From Gammaproteobacteria bacterium (GTDB lineage: Bacteria; Pseudomonadota; Gammaproteobacteria; JABDBA01), in contig JABDBA010000007.1 of assembly GCA_013288885.1 (NCBI GenBank), positions 41,425 to 105,424 on the forward strand: DNA of 64,000 nt, written 5' to 3'. The position numbers were made by a program, and so were the translations under genes. The notes below the pieces were generated by a model that had not been told where the DNA came from, searched no databases, and saw only the letters and a program-made list of their open reading frames with translations. Positions within the stretch are counted from its first letter, which is position 1. Each line of letters opens with the position of its first letter. This document shows, piece by piece, positions 29,663-41,065 of the stretch.

Positions 29663-32020
29663 TTATGAAAACCACTTCCAATTCCTGATTTCTGGCATAT
29701 CTTGGCCATGTTGTTCAATATATTGTTTGTGCTCAATCAATTTGTCTTTCATCATTTGCTTCAGATAAGCACCTTTGGTGCCCAAGTTTGATAAACGATC
29801 GATGACATCTTGCACCAGATGAAAACGATCGAGATCATTCTGCACCCTCATGTCGAAAGCCGTGGTGATCGTGCCTTCTTCTTTATAACCTCTTACATGA
29901 AGGTTTTGATTGGCGCGACGGTAAGTCAACCGATGAATTAACGTTGGATAACCATGAAAACCAAAAATGATGTGTTTATTTTTAGTGAACAACGAATCAT
30001 AATCTGCTTCACTTAAGCCGTGTGGGTGCTCGCTGGCAGATTGTAATTTCATCAAATCGACAACATTGACCACGCGGATTTTTAGATCAGGCAAATGTTC
30101 ACGCAGAATGGAAACAGCAGCTAAAATTTCCAGCGTAGGGGTGTCGCCGCAGCAAGCCATCACTACGTCTGGTTCGCCGTCTTGATCATTGCTGGCCCAT
30201 TGCCAGATCCCTATGCCTTCATTGCAATGTATGATAGCTTCATCCATGGTCAGCCATTGAGGCAGTGCATGTTTTCCTGCGACCACCACATTCACGTAAT
30301 GTCGACTACGCAGGCAGTGATCAAAAGTCGACAACAAACAATTGGCATCGGGCGGCAAATAAATACGCACGATATCCGCTTTTTTATTGATCACGTGATC
30401 AAGAAAACCAGGATCTTGATGGGTAAAACCATTGTGATCTTGTTGCCAAACATGCGAGGCGAGTAGATAATTTAACGATGCGATTTTACGACGCCAGGGC
30501 AGTTCTGAGGTTACCTTCAGCCACTTTGCATGTTGGCTAAACATGGAATCGACAATACGGATGAACGCTTCATAACTGTTAAATATTCCGTGTCGCCCGG
30601 TCAGCAGGTATCCTTCTAACCAACCTTCGCATTGGTGTTCACTGAGCATTGAATCCACCACGCGTCCAGCAGGTGCAAGAAATTCATCATTTTTTTCTTC
30701 GCGCAGATCCCACTGGCGGTTCGTCACTTCAAATACCGAGCCTAAAAGATTTGACACTGTTTCATCGGGGCCAAAGATCCGAAAATTATTATGCTGCTGA
30801 TTTGCCTTGGTCACATCACGCAGAAACTTGCCTAATACGCGTGTATCTTGTGCATCCACTGCGCCGGGCGATGGTACATCGATAGCGTGTATACGAAAAT
30901 CAGGCATACACAGATCGCGCAGCATACAGCCACCATTAGTGTGAGGATTAGAACCCATCCGCCGAATACCTTTAGGTGCCAACTCAGCCAATTCCGCTTT
31001 AAGTCGACCATTTTCATCGAACAGTTCTTCTGGCTTGTAACTTTTCATCCAGTTTTCCAGCTGTTTAAGATGATCAGGATGATCAGCATCTACGATTAGT
31101 GGCACTTGATGTGATCGAAATGTTCCTTCATTTTGCAAACCATCAACAATTTTTGGCCCTGTCCAACCCTTGGGTGATCGGAGAATGATCATTGGCCAGC
31201 GTTGCCGTGTTTTGTCATTCAAGCTGCGTGTTTTCTTTTGCATTACCTGAATATCGTTGATGACTTTGTCTAAGGTAGCCGCCATCAGTTCGTGCATTTT
31301 TTCCGGTTCATTGCCTTCCACAAAATAAGGTGTCCAACCACAACCACGAAAAAATTGTTCTAACTCATCGTGTTCGATGCGCGCCAAAACAGTAGGGTTG
31401 CTAATCTTGAAACCATTGAGATGCAAGATCGGCAGTACAACCCCATCAGTAACAGGATTGAGAAATTTATTAGAATGCCAACCCGTCGCTAACGGACCCG
31501 TTTCCGCTTCACCATCGCCCACCACACAAGCGACAATCAAATCAGGATTATCAAACACCGCACCAAAAGCATGACTGAGTGAATAACCCAATTCGCCACC
31601 TTCGTGTATCGACCCTGGTGTTGTCGGTGCAACATGGCTAGAAATACCACCAGGAAAAGAGAATTGTTTGAAAAGCTTTTTCAATCCAGCTTCATCTTGC
31701 GTAACATTTGGATAAACTTCACTCCAAGTGCCTTCGAGATACACATTGCTCACAATTGCTGGGCCGCCATGGCCGGGGCCTGCAATGTAAAACATATCTA
31801 AATCATATTTTTTAATGACGCGATTCAGATGTACATAAATAAAATTCTGGCCGGGCGTAGTGCCCCAATGACCGACTACCAGTGGCTTTATGTGCGATAA
31901 TTTAAGGGGTTCCTTCAATAGCGGATTGTCGTAAAGATAAATTTGCCCGACCGACAAGTAATTTGCCGCACGCCAGTAGGCATTTATATTGTGAAGATTT
32001 TCTGCAGAAAGTGTTGTCAT
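29663..32020 (-). CDS. xfp: Phosphoketolase (xylulose-5-P/fructose-6-P)
   Basis: Thiamine-diphosphate enzyme that cleaves xylulose-5-phosphate and/or fructose-6-phosphate with phosphate to acetyl phosphate plus glyceraldehyde-3-phosphate or erythrose-4-phosphate. 785 residues, normal length. The N-terminal segment includes [19 protein letters not shown] and [17 protein letters not shown]. The cofactor motif [20 protein letters not shown] is near residue 160. The typical C-terminal [19 protein letters not shown] is intact. It lies 16 bases downstream of acetate kinase on the same strand, so product and consumer are cotranscribed. Single or dual substrate use cannot be read from the sequence. 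Confidence 0.96.
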   Translation of the reverse strand: MTTLSAENLHNINAYWRAANYLSVGQIYLYDNPLLKEPLKLSHIKPLVVGHWGTTPGQNFIYVHLNRVIKKYDLDMFYIAGPGHGGPAIVSNVYLEGTWSEVYPNVTQDEAGLKKLFKQFSFPGGISSHVAPTTPGSIHEGGELGYSLSHAFGAVFDNPDLIVACVVGDGEAETGPLATGWHSNKFLNPVTDGVVLPILHLNGFKISNPTVLARIEHDELEQFFRGCGWTPYFVEGNEPEKMHELMAATLDKVINDIQVMQKKTRSLNDKTRQRWPMIILRSPKGWTGPKIVDGLQNEGTFRSHQVPLIVDADHPDHLKQLENWMKSYKPEELFDENGRLKAELAELAPKGIRRMGSNPHTNGGCMLRDLCMPDFRIHAIDVPSPGAVDAQDTRVLGKFLRDVTKANQQHNNFRIFGPDETVSNLLGSVFEVTNRQWDLREEKNDEFLAPAGRVVDSMLSEHQCEGWLEGYLLTGRHGIFNSYEAFIRIVDSMFSQHAKWLKVTSELPWRRKIASLNYLLASHVWQQDHNGFTHQDPGFLDHVINKKADIVRIYLPPDANCLLSTFDHCLRSRHYVNVVVAGKHALPQWLTMDEAIIHCNEGIGIWQWASNDQDGEPDVVMACCGDTPTLEILAAVSILREHLPDLKIRVVNVVDLMKLQSASEHPHGLSEADYDSLFTKNKHIIFGFHGYPTLIHRLTYRRANQNLHVRGYKEEGTITTAFDMRVQNDLDRFHLVQDVIDRLSNLGTKGAYLKQMMKDKLIEHKQYIEQHGQDMPEIRNWKWFS

Positions 32021-32036
32021 TGTTTTATACTCATAT

Positions 32037-33155
32037 TTATTTGCCGAGTTTTAGAGCGCGGCAAACTGTTTTAGCGATCATCTGTTCTTCATTGGTGTGA
32101 ATAACGCGAACACTAACATTGCTGTTCGTTACAGAAATTACATCTGCATTTGCCGAATTTTGTTTTTCATCGAGTTTAATGCCAAGAAATTCTAATCCTG
32201 CACAAATTCGCGCGCGAATGGTGGGCGCATTTTCGCCGATGCCGCCAGAAAATACCAGTGTTTCTAATCCGCTCAATGCTGCTGCAAATGCACCGATCCA
32301 TTTCTTAATCTGGTAACAAAACAATGCGATTGCCTCTGCTGCGCGCACGTCTTGTGATTCATGGGCAAGCAAATCACGCAAATCGGAGCTGGTTTCAGAG
32401 ATACCGAGTAATCCAGATTTAAAATTAACCATCTCATTAAATTGCTGCGCGCTCATTTTTTCTGTTTGCGCCAGATATCCAACTAATCCTGGATCAAGAT
32501 CGCCAGAGCGCGTACCCATCGGTACACCAGCAGTTGGCGTGAAACTCATGCTGGTGTCTAGGGATTTTCCATCACATACTGCGGCAAGACTTGCACCACT
32601 GCCGAGGTGGGCAAGAATAATTTTACCTTGTGCTATTTTTGATCCCGCCACGCGCGCTAGTTCGTCCATCAGAAATTCATAGGATAAACCGTGAAAGCCA
32701 TAACGACGTACTCCTTGCGCTTCATAGCGGCGCGGAATCGGTAACTGTTGTGCTACGCGCGGCAGGTCATGATGAAAAGCGGTGTCAAAACAGGCGATTT
32801 GTGGTAGATGAGGAAAGCGCCGCTGAAATTCTTCGATCAGTATTATTTCTGCTGGCAAGTGTTCGGGATCAAATGGCGTTAGCTGGCGCAGCTCTGATAG
32901 CATTTCTGCCGTGATTAGCTGTGGTTTGTAATACTTCGGGCCACCATGCACCACACGATGCCCTATGGCAGTTAGTTTATCGTGCGTATTAGATTTTTCG
33001 GTCCAATCCATCAGAGTTTTAACTGCCACAGCATGATCGTTGCTCCCAACTCGCTCGATTTCGTCCTTCATAATCTGTTGGGGTGAATCACCTGCTGCAA
33101 ATAACGCATATTTGATGCTGGATGAGCCGCCGTTGATTGTCAGGATGCGCTGCAT
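32037..33155 (-). CDS. ackA: Acetate kinase
   Basis: Converts acetyl phosphate and ADP to acetate and ATP. 372 residues, slightly shorter than the ~400-residue E. coli enzyme. [12 protein letters not shown] is the N-terminal phosphate loop. [10 protein letters not shown] and [11 protein letters not shown] carry substrate-binding residues. [14 protein letters not shown] and [15 protein letters not shown] complete the active site, and [12 protein letters not shown] is near the C-terminus. It is the first gene of ackA-xfp, with an AGAGGA ribosome site. This pair would produce ATP from pentose-phosphate intermediates without lower glycolysis. Confidence 0.96.
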   Translation of the reverse strand: MQRILTINGGSSSIKYALFAAGDSPQQIMKDEIERVGSNDHAVAVKTLMDWTEKSNTHDKLTAIGHRVVHGGPKYYKPQLITAEMLSELRQLTPFDPEHLPAEIILIEEFQRRFPHLPQIACFDTAFHHDLPRVAQQLPIPRRYEAQGVRRYGFHGLSYEFLMDELARVAGSKIAQGKIILAHLGSGASLAAVCDGKSLDTSMSFTPTAGVPMGTRSGDLDPGLVGYLAQTEKMSAQQFNEMVNFKSGLLGISETSSDLRDLLAHESQDVRAAEAIALFCYQIKKWIGAFAAALSGLETLVFSGGIGENAPTIRARICAGLEFLGIKLDEKQNSANADVISVTNSNVSVRVIHTNEEQMIAKTVCRALKLGK

Positions 33156-33271
33156 TTTGCTGATCCTCTTTTTTATCCATAAAATGGATGTTAACTATAG
33201 CACAGAACCCTGGAATTTTTTAGCAAAGTAGGCTACACTTACATTAATTTACTTCTAAGGAGAATAGCAAT

Positions 33272-33628
33272 ATGGACATTAATCTTGATGAGCAAAATTC
33301 AATTTTATACATTAAACCAACTGATGCACTTAAAGCAGAAAGTTTCTCACAGCTAACCACTATTTTTGATGCCTATGTTAAAGATCATGGCAACCTCAAA
33401 GGGTTAGTGATTGAAGCAAAAAAATTTCCGGGCTGGGAAAACATGGATGCTTTCAAAGCGCATGTAAAATTTATTAAAGATCATCACGCGAAAATTCAAA
33501 AAATTGCTTTGGTTACTGATAGCGGGCTTGCAATGCTAGCAAAAGGCATCGGATGTTTTATCTCGACGCAGATAAAACATTTCCCGTATGACCAAGTAGG
33601 ACCTGCTAAGCAATGGATCGAACAGTAA
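33272..33628 (+). CDS. SpoIIAA-like (STAS-fold) protein
   Basis: A 118-residue protein of the SpoIIAA-like family, a STAS-type alpha/beta fold of unknown biochemical role. Visible family traits are the central [20 protein letters not shown] segment, [18 protein letters not shown], and the C-terminal [13 protein letters not shown]. There is no transmembrane segment. An AAGGAG ribosome site lies 8 bases before the ATG at 33272. Its last 23 bases overlap the converging 3' end of tkt. It is divergent from ackA-xfp. No partner or target is evident. Confidence 0.85.
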   Translation: MDINLDEQNSILYIKPTDALKAESFSQLTTIFDAYVKDHGNLKGLVIEAKKFPGWENMDAFKAHVKFIKDHHAKIQKIALVTDSGLAMLAKGIGCFISTQIKHFPYDQVGPAKQWIEQ

Positions 33629-35666
33629 GTTTTAAGGCGCGTTTGCAGACTTCCGCCACGGTAAACCCATATTTTTCCATTACAGTTGCGCCAGGAGCGG
33701 AGGCGCCAAATTTTTCGATACTTATTATATCGCCGTGATCGCCTACATAGCGTCGCCAGCCTTGTGCCACACCCGCTTCAACGGCAAGTCGCAATGGAAC
33801 ATCGGGCGGTAATACAGCATCGCGATATTCTTTTGGTTGTGCTTCAAATAATTCCCAACTTGGCATTGATACAATGCGTACGGAAATGTTTTGTTTTTGT
33901 AATTCTTGCTGTGCGGCGACAATTAAACCCACTTCTGATCCCGTAGCGATTAAAATAAGGGTGGGTTTAGCATCAAGTGCATCGGCTAAAATATAAGCGC
34001 CTTTACGCAGACCTTCTGCTGAGGCAAATTTTGTTCTATCCAACGTTGGCACCGCTTGTCTTGTTAACGCTAATGCGACAGGGCAGTGGCGCGATTCGAT
34101 GGCGACTTGCCATGCTACAGCGGTTTCATTGGCATCAGCAGGGCGAATAACCATTAATTGCGGAACAGCGCGCAGGCTGGCGAGTTGTTCGATGGGTTGG
34201 TGTGTAGGGCCGTCTTCGCCTACCGCGATACTGTCGTGGGTAAAAACATAAATCACTTGCAATTGCATTAATGCAGCCAGCCGCATAGCTGGCCGCATAT
34301 AATCAGAAAAAATCAAGAAAGTGGACGCAAAAGGAATAATCCCACCAAATGTAGCTAAGCCATTGGAGATTGCAGCCATCGCATGTTCGCGTACACCGTA
34401 AAAAATATTGCGGCCAGCGTAATTCAAGCCTCCATCAATAGAACCTTGCAAATCACCGGTTGCCATAGCGGGGTTACCAAAATTACCAAAATTAATTAGC
34501 TCTGTTTTGGTAGAAGGATTCAAATCTGCCGAACCACCAATAAAACCTGGTAGATTAGGATTAATCGCTTGCATCACTTTGCCCGAAGCATCACGGGTGG
34601 CGATGCCTTTAGGGTCTGCTTTCCATACTGGAATATTTTCATTCCAACCCTTGGGTAGTTCTTTGCTGATCAGTTGCTGAAGTTCTTTTGCCAAATCAGA
34701 ATATTTTTTTTCATAAACTTTAAATTGGCTGTTCCACTCGTATTCTAATTTTTTACCTTGCGTAACTGCTTGGCGAAAATGTTCTTCTGCTTCTGCAGGA
34801 ATATAAAAATCAGGTTCTATCGGCCAGCCTAAATTTTGTTTGGTTAATTTTACTTCTTCCACACCCAACGGTGAACCGTGCGCTTCAAAAGTATCGTGTT
34901 TGTGCGGAGAACCATAACCTATGTGTGTTCTAATCAAGATTAATGATGGACGTTGTGTTTCTTGTCGCGCTGTTTCAATCGCACGTTGAATATCTGCTAA
35001 ATTATTACCATCTTCAATGATTTGTGTATGCCAACCATAAGCATCAAAACGCTTTGCAGTATTATCCGTGAAGGCCAGTTGCGTCGAAGCAGAAAGCGTG
35101 ATGTGATTGTTATCATAACAATAAATTAATTTGCCTAATTTTAAATGTCCTGCAAGGGATGCTGCTTCCGCTGCAACACCTTCCATTAAATCACCGTCAC
35201 TCACAATGCCATAAGTAAAATGATCGATGATTTTGCAATCCGGCTTGTTATAACGTGCTGCTAAATAAGCTTCGGCCATCGCCATGCCAACCCCATTTGC
35301 AAAGCCTTGACCGAGCGGCCCGGTGGTGACTTCAACACCTGGTGTGAGTTCGCTTTCAGGATGACCTGGTGTGATGCTATCCCATTGCCGAAATTGTTTA
35401 ATTTGTTCCAAGGATATGGGGTAACCGGTCACATGCAATAAACTATATAGCAGCATCGACCCGTGCCCTGCTGACAGCACGAAACGATCGCGATCATACC
35501 ATGCTGGATTAGTAGGGCTGTGTTTAAGAAAATGCGTCCATAGCACATAAGCCATCGGCGCAGCACCTAAGGGCAAACCCGGGTGTCCGCTATTGGCTTT
35601 TTGCACGGCATCGATGGATAACATACGCAGAGTGTTGACACAAAGTTCATCGAGTGTTGGTTTCAT
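33606..35666 (-). CDS. tkt: Transketolase
   Basis: Thiamine-diphosphate enzyme that transfers two-carbon units between pentose-phosphate sugars. About 686 residues. The N-terminal motif is [20 protein letters not shown]. The cofactor motif [20 protein letters not shown] lies near residue 148, and [20 protein letters not shown] near 465. I place the start at 35666 rather than the in-frame ATG at 35678: this gives an ATGA overlap with the gnd stop and puts a GGGAGA ribosome site just upstream. The gene is second in gnd-tkt, and its tail overlaps the convergent SpoIIAA-like gene by 23 bases. Confidence 0.96.
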   Translation of the reverse strand: MKPTLDELCVNTLRMLSIDAVQKANSGHPGLPLGAAPMAYVLWTHFLKHSPTNPAWYDRDRFVLSAGHGSMLLYSLLHVTGYPISLEQIKQFRQWDSITPGHPESELTPGVEVTTGPLGQGFANGVGMAMAEAYLAARYNKPDCKIIDHFTYGIVSDGDLMEGVAAEAASLAGHLKLGKLIYCYDNNHITLSASTQLAFTDNTAKRFDAYGWHTQIIEDGNNLADIQRAIETARQETQRPSLILIRTHIGYGSPHKHDTFEAHGSPLGVEEVKLTKQNLGWPIEPDFYIPAEAEEHFRQAVTQGKKLEYEWNSQFKVYEKKYSDLAKELQQLISKELPKGWNENIPVWKADPKGIATRDASGKVMQAINPNLPGFIGGSADLNPSTKTELINFGNFGNPAMATGDLQGSIDGGLNYAGRNIFYGVREHAMAAISNGLATFGGIIPFASTFLIFSDYMRPAMRLAALMQLQVIYVFTHDSIAVGEDGPTHQPIEQLASLRAVPQLMVIRPADANETAVAWQVAIESRHCPVALALTRQAVPTLDRTKFASAEGLRKGAYILADALDAKPTLILIATGSEVGLIVAAQQELQKQNISVRIVSMPSWELFEAQPKEYRDAVLPPDVPLRLAVEAGVAQGWRRYVGDHGDIISIEKFGASAPGATVMEKYGFTVAEVCKRALKLTVRSIA

Positions 35667-37078
35667 ATTTTCTCCCATTCCGTGTGAAAAGTGCCTTTAC
35701 TATCGATGCGTTCGTAAGTGTGTGAGCCAAAATAATCGCGCTGCGCTTGAATAAGATTAGCGGGTAACCATTGGCTGCGATACGCATCAAAATAACTGAG
35801 CGAGGCGATCAATCCTGGTGTTGGTATTCCTGATGCAATCGCTTCACATACAATATGTCGTAAATATTCTTGCCGTTCCATCAGTGTGCGTGCTAAATCA
35901 GCATCTAACAATAAATTCGGTAGTTTTTTATTGCGTCGAAACGCCGCGCAAATATTTTCTAGCAACGCCGCACGAATAATACAACCACCGCGCCAGATAC
36001 GTGCAACAGCTTCCAGATCAAGTTGATATTTATAATGATCAGAAGCGATGTTTAATAATGCCATGCCTTGTGCATAGGTAATAACCATTCCGGCAAAAAG
36101 TGTATGGCCAAGTTGCATAATAAATGTTTTATGATCGGCAGTGATAGCGCGCAATGAGCGTTGATAAATTGCATTGGCTTGCTCACGTTCTTTTGTTAAT
36201 ACCGACAGATCGCGCATCGAAACAGCCAAATCGATAGTCGGTGTAGGCACTTGCAGTTCCATCGCGCTTTGCGAAGTCCACATACCAGTGCCGTTTTGTT
36301 TGGCGATCGCTAAAATAATATCGATCAACGGCTTGCCAGTTTTGTCATCCATTTTGCCAAATATCTTGCCGGTGATTTCTAACAAATAACTGTTTAACTC
36401 GCCTTTGTTCCATTCAGTGTAAACATCGCGCAATTGATTATCACTAAAATTAAGCCCACGTTTCATCAAATCATAAGTTTCAGAAATAAGTTGCATGATG
36501 CCATATTCAATTCCATTATGAACCATCTTCACAAAATGGCCGACTGACCCTGGCCCTAAATAAGTGACACACGGCTCATTGTTTACTTTTGCCGCAACGG
36601 CTTCCATAATTTTTTGGATGCGTTCATAAGCTGGTTTTGGGCCGCCCGGCATAATGCTTGGGCCATGGCGTGCACCTTCTTCACCACCGGAAATACCAAC
36701 GCCCAAAAATTGAATGCCTTTGCTGGCCAAATTACGTGCACGAATATCCGTATCTTTAAAATAAGAATTTCCTGCATCAATGATTAAATCATCTGCTTGC
36801 AAATGGGGCAACAAATCTTTGATGACGGCATCCACTGGCGCACCCGCAGGCACAAGCAGCATAATTGCCCGTGGTTGGCGCAGACTAGCAATAAAATCTT
36901 TTATCTCAGTCGTACCATGTGCACGTGCCTGTGATTCTTCCTGTAAACTTTTAACCTTGCTGGGATCATTATCATAACCCGCTACCGAGAAACCATGATC
37001 CGCCATGTTCAGCAATAAATTACGCCCCATGACACCTAAACCAACCATCCCGATTTCACATGTTTGTTTATTTTCCAT
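35663..37078 (-). CDS. gnd: 6-phosphogluconate dehydrogenase (decarboxylating)
   Basis: Oxidatively decarboxylates 6-phosphogluconate to ribulose-5-phosphate with NADP. 471 residues, the long homodimeric type. The nucleotide-binding loop is [20 protein letters not shown]. The signature [19 protein letters not shown] lies near residue 129, and the catalytic-lysine segment [14 protein letters not shown] near 182. The C-terminal helical domain is complete. It is first in the gnd-tkt operon, with about 420 bp of repeat-bearing intergenic DNA upstream. Together with zwf and pgl it completes the oxidative branch. Confidence 0.96.
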   Translation of the reverse strand: MENKQTCEIGMVGLGVMGRNLLLNMADHGFSVAGYDNDPSKVKSLQEESQARAHGTTEIKDFIASLRQPRAIMLLVPAGAPVDAVIKDLLPHLQADDLIIDAGNSYFKDTDIRARNLASKGIQFLGVGISGGEEGARHGPSIMPGGPKPAYERIQKIMEAVAAKVNNEPCVTYLGPGSVGHFVKMVHNGIEYGIMQLISETYDLMKRGLNFSDNQLRDVYTEWNKGELNSYLLEITGKIFGKMDDKTGKPLIDIILAIAKQNGTGMWTSQSAMELQVPTPTIDLAVSMRDLSVLTKEREQANAIYQRSLRAITADHKTFIMQLGHTLFAGMVITYAQGMALLNIASDHYKYQLDLEAVARIWRGGCIIRAALLENICAAFRRNKKLPNLLLDADLARTLMERQEYLRHIVCEAIASGIPTPGLIASLSYFDAYRSQWLPANLIQAQRDYFGSHTYERIDSKGTFHTEWEKI

Positions 37079-37096
37079 AATGTTTTTCCTTAGTAG

Positions 37097-37126
37097 GGTG
37101 GATTAGACCGTAGGTCGTAATCCACC
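37097..37126. repeat. GGTGGATTA inverted repeat, copy 1
   Basis: GGTGGATTA (37097-37105) and TAATCCACC (37118-37126) form a small hairpin. The same arms recur at 58207-58236. A single half-site GGTGGATTA (37495-37503) overlaps the stop of the glycoamylase gene. Confidence 0.7.
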
Positions 37127-37134
37127 GTTATTTT

Positions 37135-37233
37135 CAAACCCCACGAATTCGTGGGGTTTGAAATTCTAGTTGTTAAGTTGTTCCCAAAATTCCCAACCAT
37201 TTTTACGCCACTGAGTAAATTTACTCACAATTG
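37135..37233. repeat. Two-hairpin intergenic element, copy A
   Basis: A ~99-bp element with a perfect 26-bp palindrome at its left end (37135-37160, arm CAAACCCCACGAA), then AAATTCTAG, then a second perfect palindrome TGAGTAAATTTACTCA (37212-37227). It lies in the 422-bp gene-free stretch between the glycoamylase and gnd genes. No open frame of note is present. A diverged copy follows at 37326-37425. Confidence 0.7.
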
Positions 37234-37325
37234 TAAATGATGCATCTATAAATGCAAATAGTTTTTACAAGTTAATGCATAATTTTACCCGCTATTAACT
37301 TTAGTACATCAAGATAGGGTGGCAT

Positions 37326-37425
37326 CAAACCCCACGATTTCGTGGGGTTTAAATTCTAGCTAAACAACTGTTTCCATATCCAAAAAAGCGGTCTTTACAT
37401 CACTGAATAGATTTATTCAGCGATG
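37326..37425. repeat. Two-hairpin intergenic element, copy B
   Basis: Diverged direct copy of 37135-37233. The first hairpin keeps its CCCCACGA/TCGTGGGG stem with a changed loop. The second becomes CTGAATA-GATT-TATTCAG (37403-37420). A G-C pair of copy A is replaced by A-T on both arms, so pairing is preserved. This looks like selection for structure or amplification of a structured repeat. Confidence 0.65.
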
Positions 37426-37437
37426 TCGTCGTTATAG

Positions 37438-37475
37438 GTTGCACAATAAATCAAAAAATCAAGTTATTGTGCAAC
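37438..37475. repeat. 12-bp-arm inverted repeat
   Basis: GTTGCACAATAA (37438-37449) and TTATTGTGCAAC (37464-37475) are perfect complements around a 14-base loop. The hairpin sits just downstream of the glycoamylase stop on the minus strand. It may stop leftward transcription, but no U-tract follows. Confidence 0.6.
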
Positions 37476-37500
37476 TTATAGATAGGTAGAGGATGGTGGA

Positions 37501-38811
37501 TTACGGTATTTTATCTAACCACCCACCAGTAAATCCTGCACGTTTTAAACCAGCAACCATATAGGTGCAATTGCGCATTAATTTCCATAAAAAACCGGTG
37601 CGGAAGTTTTCGATCATCAAAGTAATAGGGCCTTGATTGATGCCAAAATGCCATGGTGATATCCAGCCGCAGGCATTACAATCCTGATTAGGAAACGTTT
37701 GATTAAAGGTGGCTTTGAAACCGTAGCGATGATCTCCTCTTAGTTTTAGTTTATAAATATAGTGATCAATTACCGGCAATACGATCTCAGGTGCAAAGGG
37801 TAATGATGCGATGGTCGCCCAAGGCGCAATAGTTCCATCATCGGGCCCGTATGGTACGCCACGCCCGATATAATCGAAGAATTGGCGCTGAATGCCATTT
37901 ATTTTCACCGTATCAGGGCCAGGGCCATCGCTCGCGGTAATTCCCCAGTTACAATGACTATAACCCACAAATTGCAGCGGATTATCGATTGCATATTGTT
38001 GTTGCACATAAGTCGCACGGCGACTATTTTCAAAATAATCAATATTTTTTTCGCGCATGAAGGCATCTTGAATGCCTTTAAAATCAATCCAAATATGCGA
38101 AAGTTGATGCGCAAACAACGGGCCGATATAAAGATATTCATAACCGTAACAGCTTTTCCATTCGTATGTGGAAGCCCACGCCGTGTAACTACTGGCAGGT
38201 AGTGGATGAGTAGGCGAACCTAAGGCCAACATATACAATAATAACGCTTCATCATAACCTTCCCAGCGATAGGGGAGAAAACCACTTTCTGGTTTCCAAC
38301 CGTGCGTGAGAGTTGCACCTTGGTTTTGTGCCCACTGCCAATCTACACGTCGATAAAGCATATCAACGAGCGTGCGAACTTCACGCTCGTTATTGTTATC
38401 GGCATTAAAATATATCGCAGTGGCTAAAGCGCCTGCCAATAAAAAAGCACTATCGACAGTTGATAATTCACATTGCCAGACACGTCGCCCGCTTTGCATA
38501 TCCAGAAAATGATAATAAAAACCTTTGTAGCCGGTGGCATCAGGTTCTGGACCTTGCGGACTGTTCCAAAAAAAACGCAGCGTAATGAGCGTGCGCTCTA
38601 ATGCGGCAGCACGTGTCATTAGTCCACGTTCTACGGCTACAATATAAGCTGTTAGAGCAACACCGGTGGCAGCAATGCTGGCAGGCCAATTGGGTGCGGT
38701 TTTATCCGCGACCAAGCCATTATGGGGATTCGCCTCATGCAAAAAATAATGGAAGGCATCTTGCTGCAATTTTTCTAGTTCTTGTTCAGTAGTTAATTTG
38801 GGTGTGGTCAT
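37501..38811 (-). CDS. Glycoamylase-family glycan hydrolase-like protein
   Basis: About 436 residues, of the glycoamylase-type (alpha/alpha-barrel) family also fused inside cyclic glucan synthases. Recognisable segments are the central WKPESGFLPYRWEGYDEALL, NWGITASDGPGPDTVKI, and GTIAPWATIASLPFAPE near residue 324; the last matches the IAPYASIMALMIAPEA region of the window's ndvB product. No signal peptide is seen, so it is probably cytosolic. Substrate and reaction are unproved; a beta-glucan oligosaccharide is a reasonable guess. The start is set at 38811 because it gives an ATGA overlap with the upstream HAD gene. A longer frame from 38877 would add 22 unconserved residues. Last gene of ybiT-marC-pgm-HAD-glycoamylase. 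Confidence 0.82.
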   Translation of the reverse strand: MTTPKLTTEQELEKLQQDAFHYFLHEANPHNGLVADKTAPNWPASIAATGVALTAYIVAVERGLMTRAAALERTLITLRFFWNSPQGPEPDATGYKGFYYHFLDMQSGRRVWQCELSTVDSAFLLAGALATAIYFNADNNNEREVRTLVDMLYRRVDWQWAQNQGATLTHGWKPESGFLPYRWEGYDEALLLYMLALGSPTHPLPASSYTAWASTYEWKSCYGYEYLYIGPLFAHQLSHIWIDFKGIQDAFMREKNIDYFENSRRATYVQQQYAIDNPLQFVGYSHCNWGITASDGPGPDTVKINGIQRQFFDYIGRGVPYGPDDGTIAPWATIASLPFAPEIVLPVIDHYIYKLKLRGDHRYGFKATFNQTFPNQDCNACGWISPWHFGINQGPITLMIENFRTGFLWKLMRNCTYMVAGLKRAGFTGGWLDKIP

Positions 38812-39416
38812 AGTTTTAATCCAAACGATGCTAACTGCGTGCGGGTTGATTGATAATCTATGTGATGGATGCCACAAATGCCTAAATCTTGTGCGGCTTC
38901 GACAAACATGACGCGATCATCAATATAAATTATTTGATCAACCGGTGTTTGTGCAACATCAAGCGCCAATTTAAAAATATCAGCATCGGGTTTGCGAAGG
39001 TGCACAAAGCAAGAACAAATAAAAACATCTACAAAACTTGTTAGCTTAAATGTTTGGATGCGATAAGCATTGATTTCACGTGCTTCATTGCTCACAACAA
39101 CGATCTTTAGTTCATAGTGTGCTTTGAGTTGTTTGATGAGATCAATCATCTCAGGATAAGGTTGCGATTGTTCAAATATAAATTTACGAAACTGAGCCGG
39201 AGTAAATGAGCGCTTTTTATAAAATACCGCGTGTGTCAGATAATCGTCTAGTGTCGTCTTGCCGATTTCAACGCTATCAAAAATCAAACGATGGCGTTCT
39301 TCCATTTCATCGAAATCTAAGTTAAATGTTTTGGCGGCGAGCTTGCGTGCGTTGTGATCCCAGCCGTTGGTTAATAAAACACCGCCAATGTCGACAAATA
39401 AGGTTGTTATTTTCAT
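38808..39416 (-). CDS. HAD-superfamily hydrolase, YihX-like
   Basis: A 202-residue haloacid-dehalogenase-type phosphatase. Motif I is FVDIGGVLL, with the nucleophile Asp; the second Asp of the usual DxD is replaced by Gly, as in the YihX-type glucose-1-phosphatase group. Motif II is VVVSNEA, motif III is the lysine of [14 protein letters not shown], and motif IV is IIYIDDR. It lies between pgm and a glycoamylase gene with four-base overlaps on both sides. A sugar-phosphate substrate such as glucose-1-phosphate is therefore plausible, but this is inference. Confidence 0.85.
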   Translation of the reverse strand: MKITTLFVDIGGVLLTNGWDHNARKLAAKTFNLDFDEMEERHRLIFDSVEIGKTTLDDYLTHAVFYKKRSFTPAQFRKFIFEQSQPYPEMIDLIKQLKAHYELKIVVVSNEAREINAYRIQTFKLTSFVDVFICSCFVHLRKPDADIFKLALDVAQTPVDQIIYIDDRVMFVEAAQDLGICGIHHIDYQSTRTQLASFGLKL

Positions 39417-41065
39417 GTTGTGGTTTTTTGGGTTAAAGTAGCGTTAACAATAGTTTGTGCTTCTTTTTGAATGCGATGCAAATGATCGACACTTTGAAAA
39501 CTTTCGGCATAAATTTTATAAATATCTTCTGTGCCAGAAGGGCGCGCGGCAAACCAACCACTCTCAGCAATCACTTTTACGCCGCCGATGGGTGCATCAT
39601 TGCCAGGTGCACGGGTGATGACGCTCTGGATTTTTTCGCCTGCCAGTTCAGTATAATGCACTTGCTGTGGTGATAGTTTCGCTAATATTTGTTTTTGTGC
39701 TGGCGTTGCTGGTGCATCAACACGTTCATAGTTAGATTTACCAAATTCCTTTTCTAGGTTACGGTAAATCTCACCTGGATCAAGCTCCAAGCGCGCCATG
39801 ATTTCTGCTGATAGCAACGCAGGAACGATACCATCTTTATCGGTAGTCCAGACCTTGCCATTTATCCGTAAAAAAGAGGCCCCAGCACTTTCTTCACCAC
39901 CAAAACCAAGCGAACCATCGAGCAAACCATCGACAAACCATTTAAAACCAACAGGTACTTCATACAGTTTGCGGCCCAGCTTTTTTGCAACGCGATCAAT
40001 CATTTGACTGCTAACTAACGTTTTACCCACTGCCGCTGATTTACTCCATTGTGAGCGATGTTGAAACAGATAAAATATAGCAACGGCAAGATAATGATTA
40101 GGCGGCATTAGGCCTGCGCTACGCGTCACGATGCCATGTCGATCATGATCGGTGTCACAGGCAAACGCGATATCAAATCGATCTTTGAGTTCAATTAACT
40201 TGGCCATCGCATAAGGTGAAGACGGGTCCATGCGAATCTGACCATCCCAATCAACAGTCATAAAACTAAAAGTAGGGTCAACCACTTTGTTTACAACCGT
40301 GAGATTTAATCCGTAACGTTTGGCGATAGGTTCCCAATAATGCACGCCTGCGCCACCCAAGGGATCAACACCCATGCGAATATTAGAGGAACGAATTATA
40401 TCCATATCGATCACGTTACCCAGATCATTGACATAAGTATGAAGATAATCATGATAGTGCGTGGTTGCAGCATTGAGTGCTTGTTCATAAGCTATTCTTT
40501 TTACCTGCTTAAGTTTTGCTGCAAGTAATTCATTGGCTTTGGCTTGGATCCAATCAGTGATGTTAGTATCCGCAGGCCCACCATTGGGCGGATTATATTT
40601 GAAACCGCCATCTTGCGGTGGATTGTGCGAGGGTGTGATCACAATACCATCTGCTAAGCCGTTATCACGATTTTGATTATAAGTGAGTATGGCATGAGAA
40701 ATTACCGGCGTTGGCGTAAATTCATCATCCTTTGCTAGCATAACTTCTACGTTGTTTGCCGCTAATACTTCGAGCGCACTCACTAATGCAGGTTTAGAAA
40801 GCGCATGAGTATCCATACCAAGAAAGAGTGGGCCATTGATATTTTGTTTTGAGCGATAAAGACAAATTGCTTGTGTAATAGCCAGAATATGCCATTCATT
40901 AAAACTTTTTTCAAAAGCAGAACCACGATGTCCAGAAGTTCCAAACATGACTCGTTGTGATGCAATTGCGGGATCGGGTATTTCGGCGTAGTAGGCTTTT
41001 ATAAGCTTATCTATATCAACCAATAGTGAATGCGGAGCAATTTTTCCAGCTAATGGACTTATCAT
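39413..41065 (-). CDS. pgm: Phosphoglucomutase (alpha-D-glucose-specific)
   Basis: Interconverts glucose-1-phosphate and glucose-6-phosphate. About 550 residues, closely following the E. coli Pgm pattern. [20 protein letters not shown] lies near the N-terminus. The phosphoserine loop is [20 protein letters not shown], the metal loop [12 protein letters not shown], the sugar loop [13 protein letters not shown], and the C-terminal phosphate loop [18 protein letters not shown]. The start at 41065 gives an ATGA overlap with marC and the right family length; the frame's earlier ATG at 41131 would add 22 unlikely residues. It connects glucan or glycogen breakdown to pgi and zwf. Confidence 0.95.
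   Translation of the reverse strand: MISPLAGKIAPHSLLVDIDKLIKAYYAEIPDPAIASQRVMFGTSGHRGSAFEKSFNEWHILAITQAICLYRSKQNINGPLFLGMDTHALSKPALVSALEVLAANNVEVMLAKDDEFTPTPVISHAILTYNQNRDNGLADGIVITPSHNPPQDGGFKYNPPNGGPADTNITDWIQAKANELLAAKLKQVKRIAYEQALNAATTHYHDYLHTYVNDLGNVIDMDIIRSSNIRMGVDPLGGAGVHYWEPIAKRYGLNLTVVNKVVDPTFSFMTVDWDGQIRMDPSSPYAMAKLIELKDRFDIAFACDTDHDRHGIVTRSAGLMPPNHYLAVAIFYLFQHRSQWSKSAAVGKTLVSSQMIDRVAKKLGRKLYEVPVGFKWFVDGLLDGSLGFGGEESAGASFLRINGKVWTTDKDGIVPALLSAEIMARLELDPGEIYRNLEKEFGKSNYERVDAPATPAQKQILAKLSPQQVHYTELAGEKIQSVITRAPGNDAPIGGVKVIAESGWFAARPSGTEDIYKIYAESFQSVDHLHRIQKEAQTIVNATLTQKTTT

Noticed and set aside
29644..29677. Hairpin as terminator between ppx and xfp
   Set aside because: The arms match imperfectly (about 9 of 11), no U-tract follows, and it overlaps the end of xfp.
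38812..38877. N-terminal 22-residue extension of the glycoamylase-like protein
   Set aside because: It lies wholly inside the HAD gene, lacks conservation signs, and the ATGA overlap supports the inner start.
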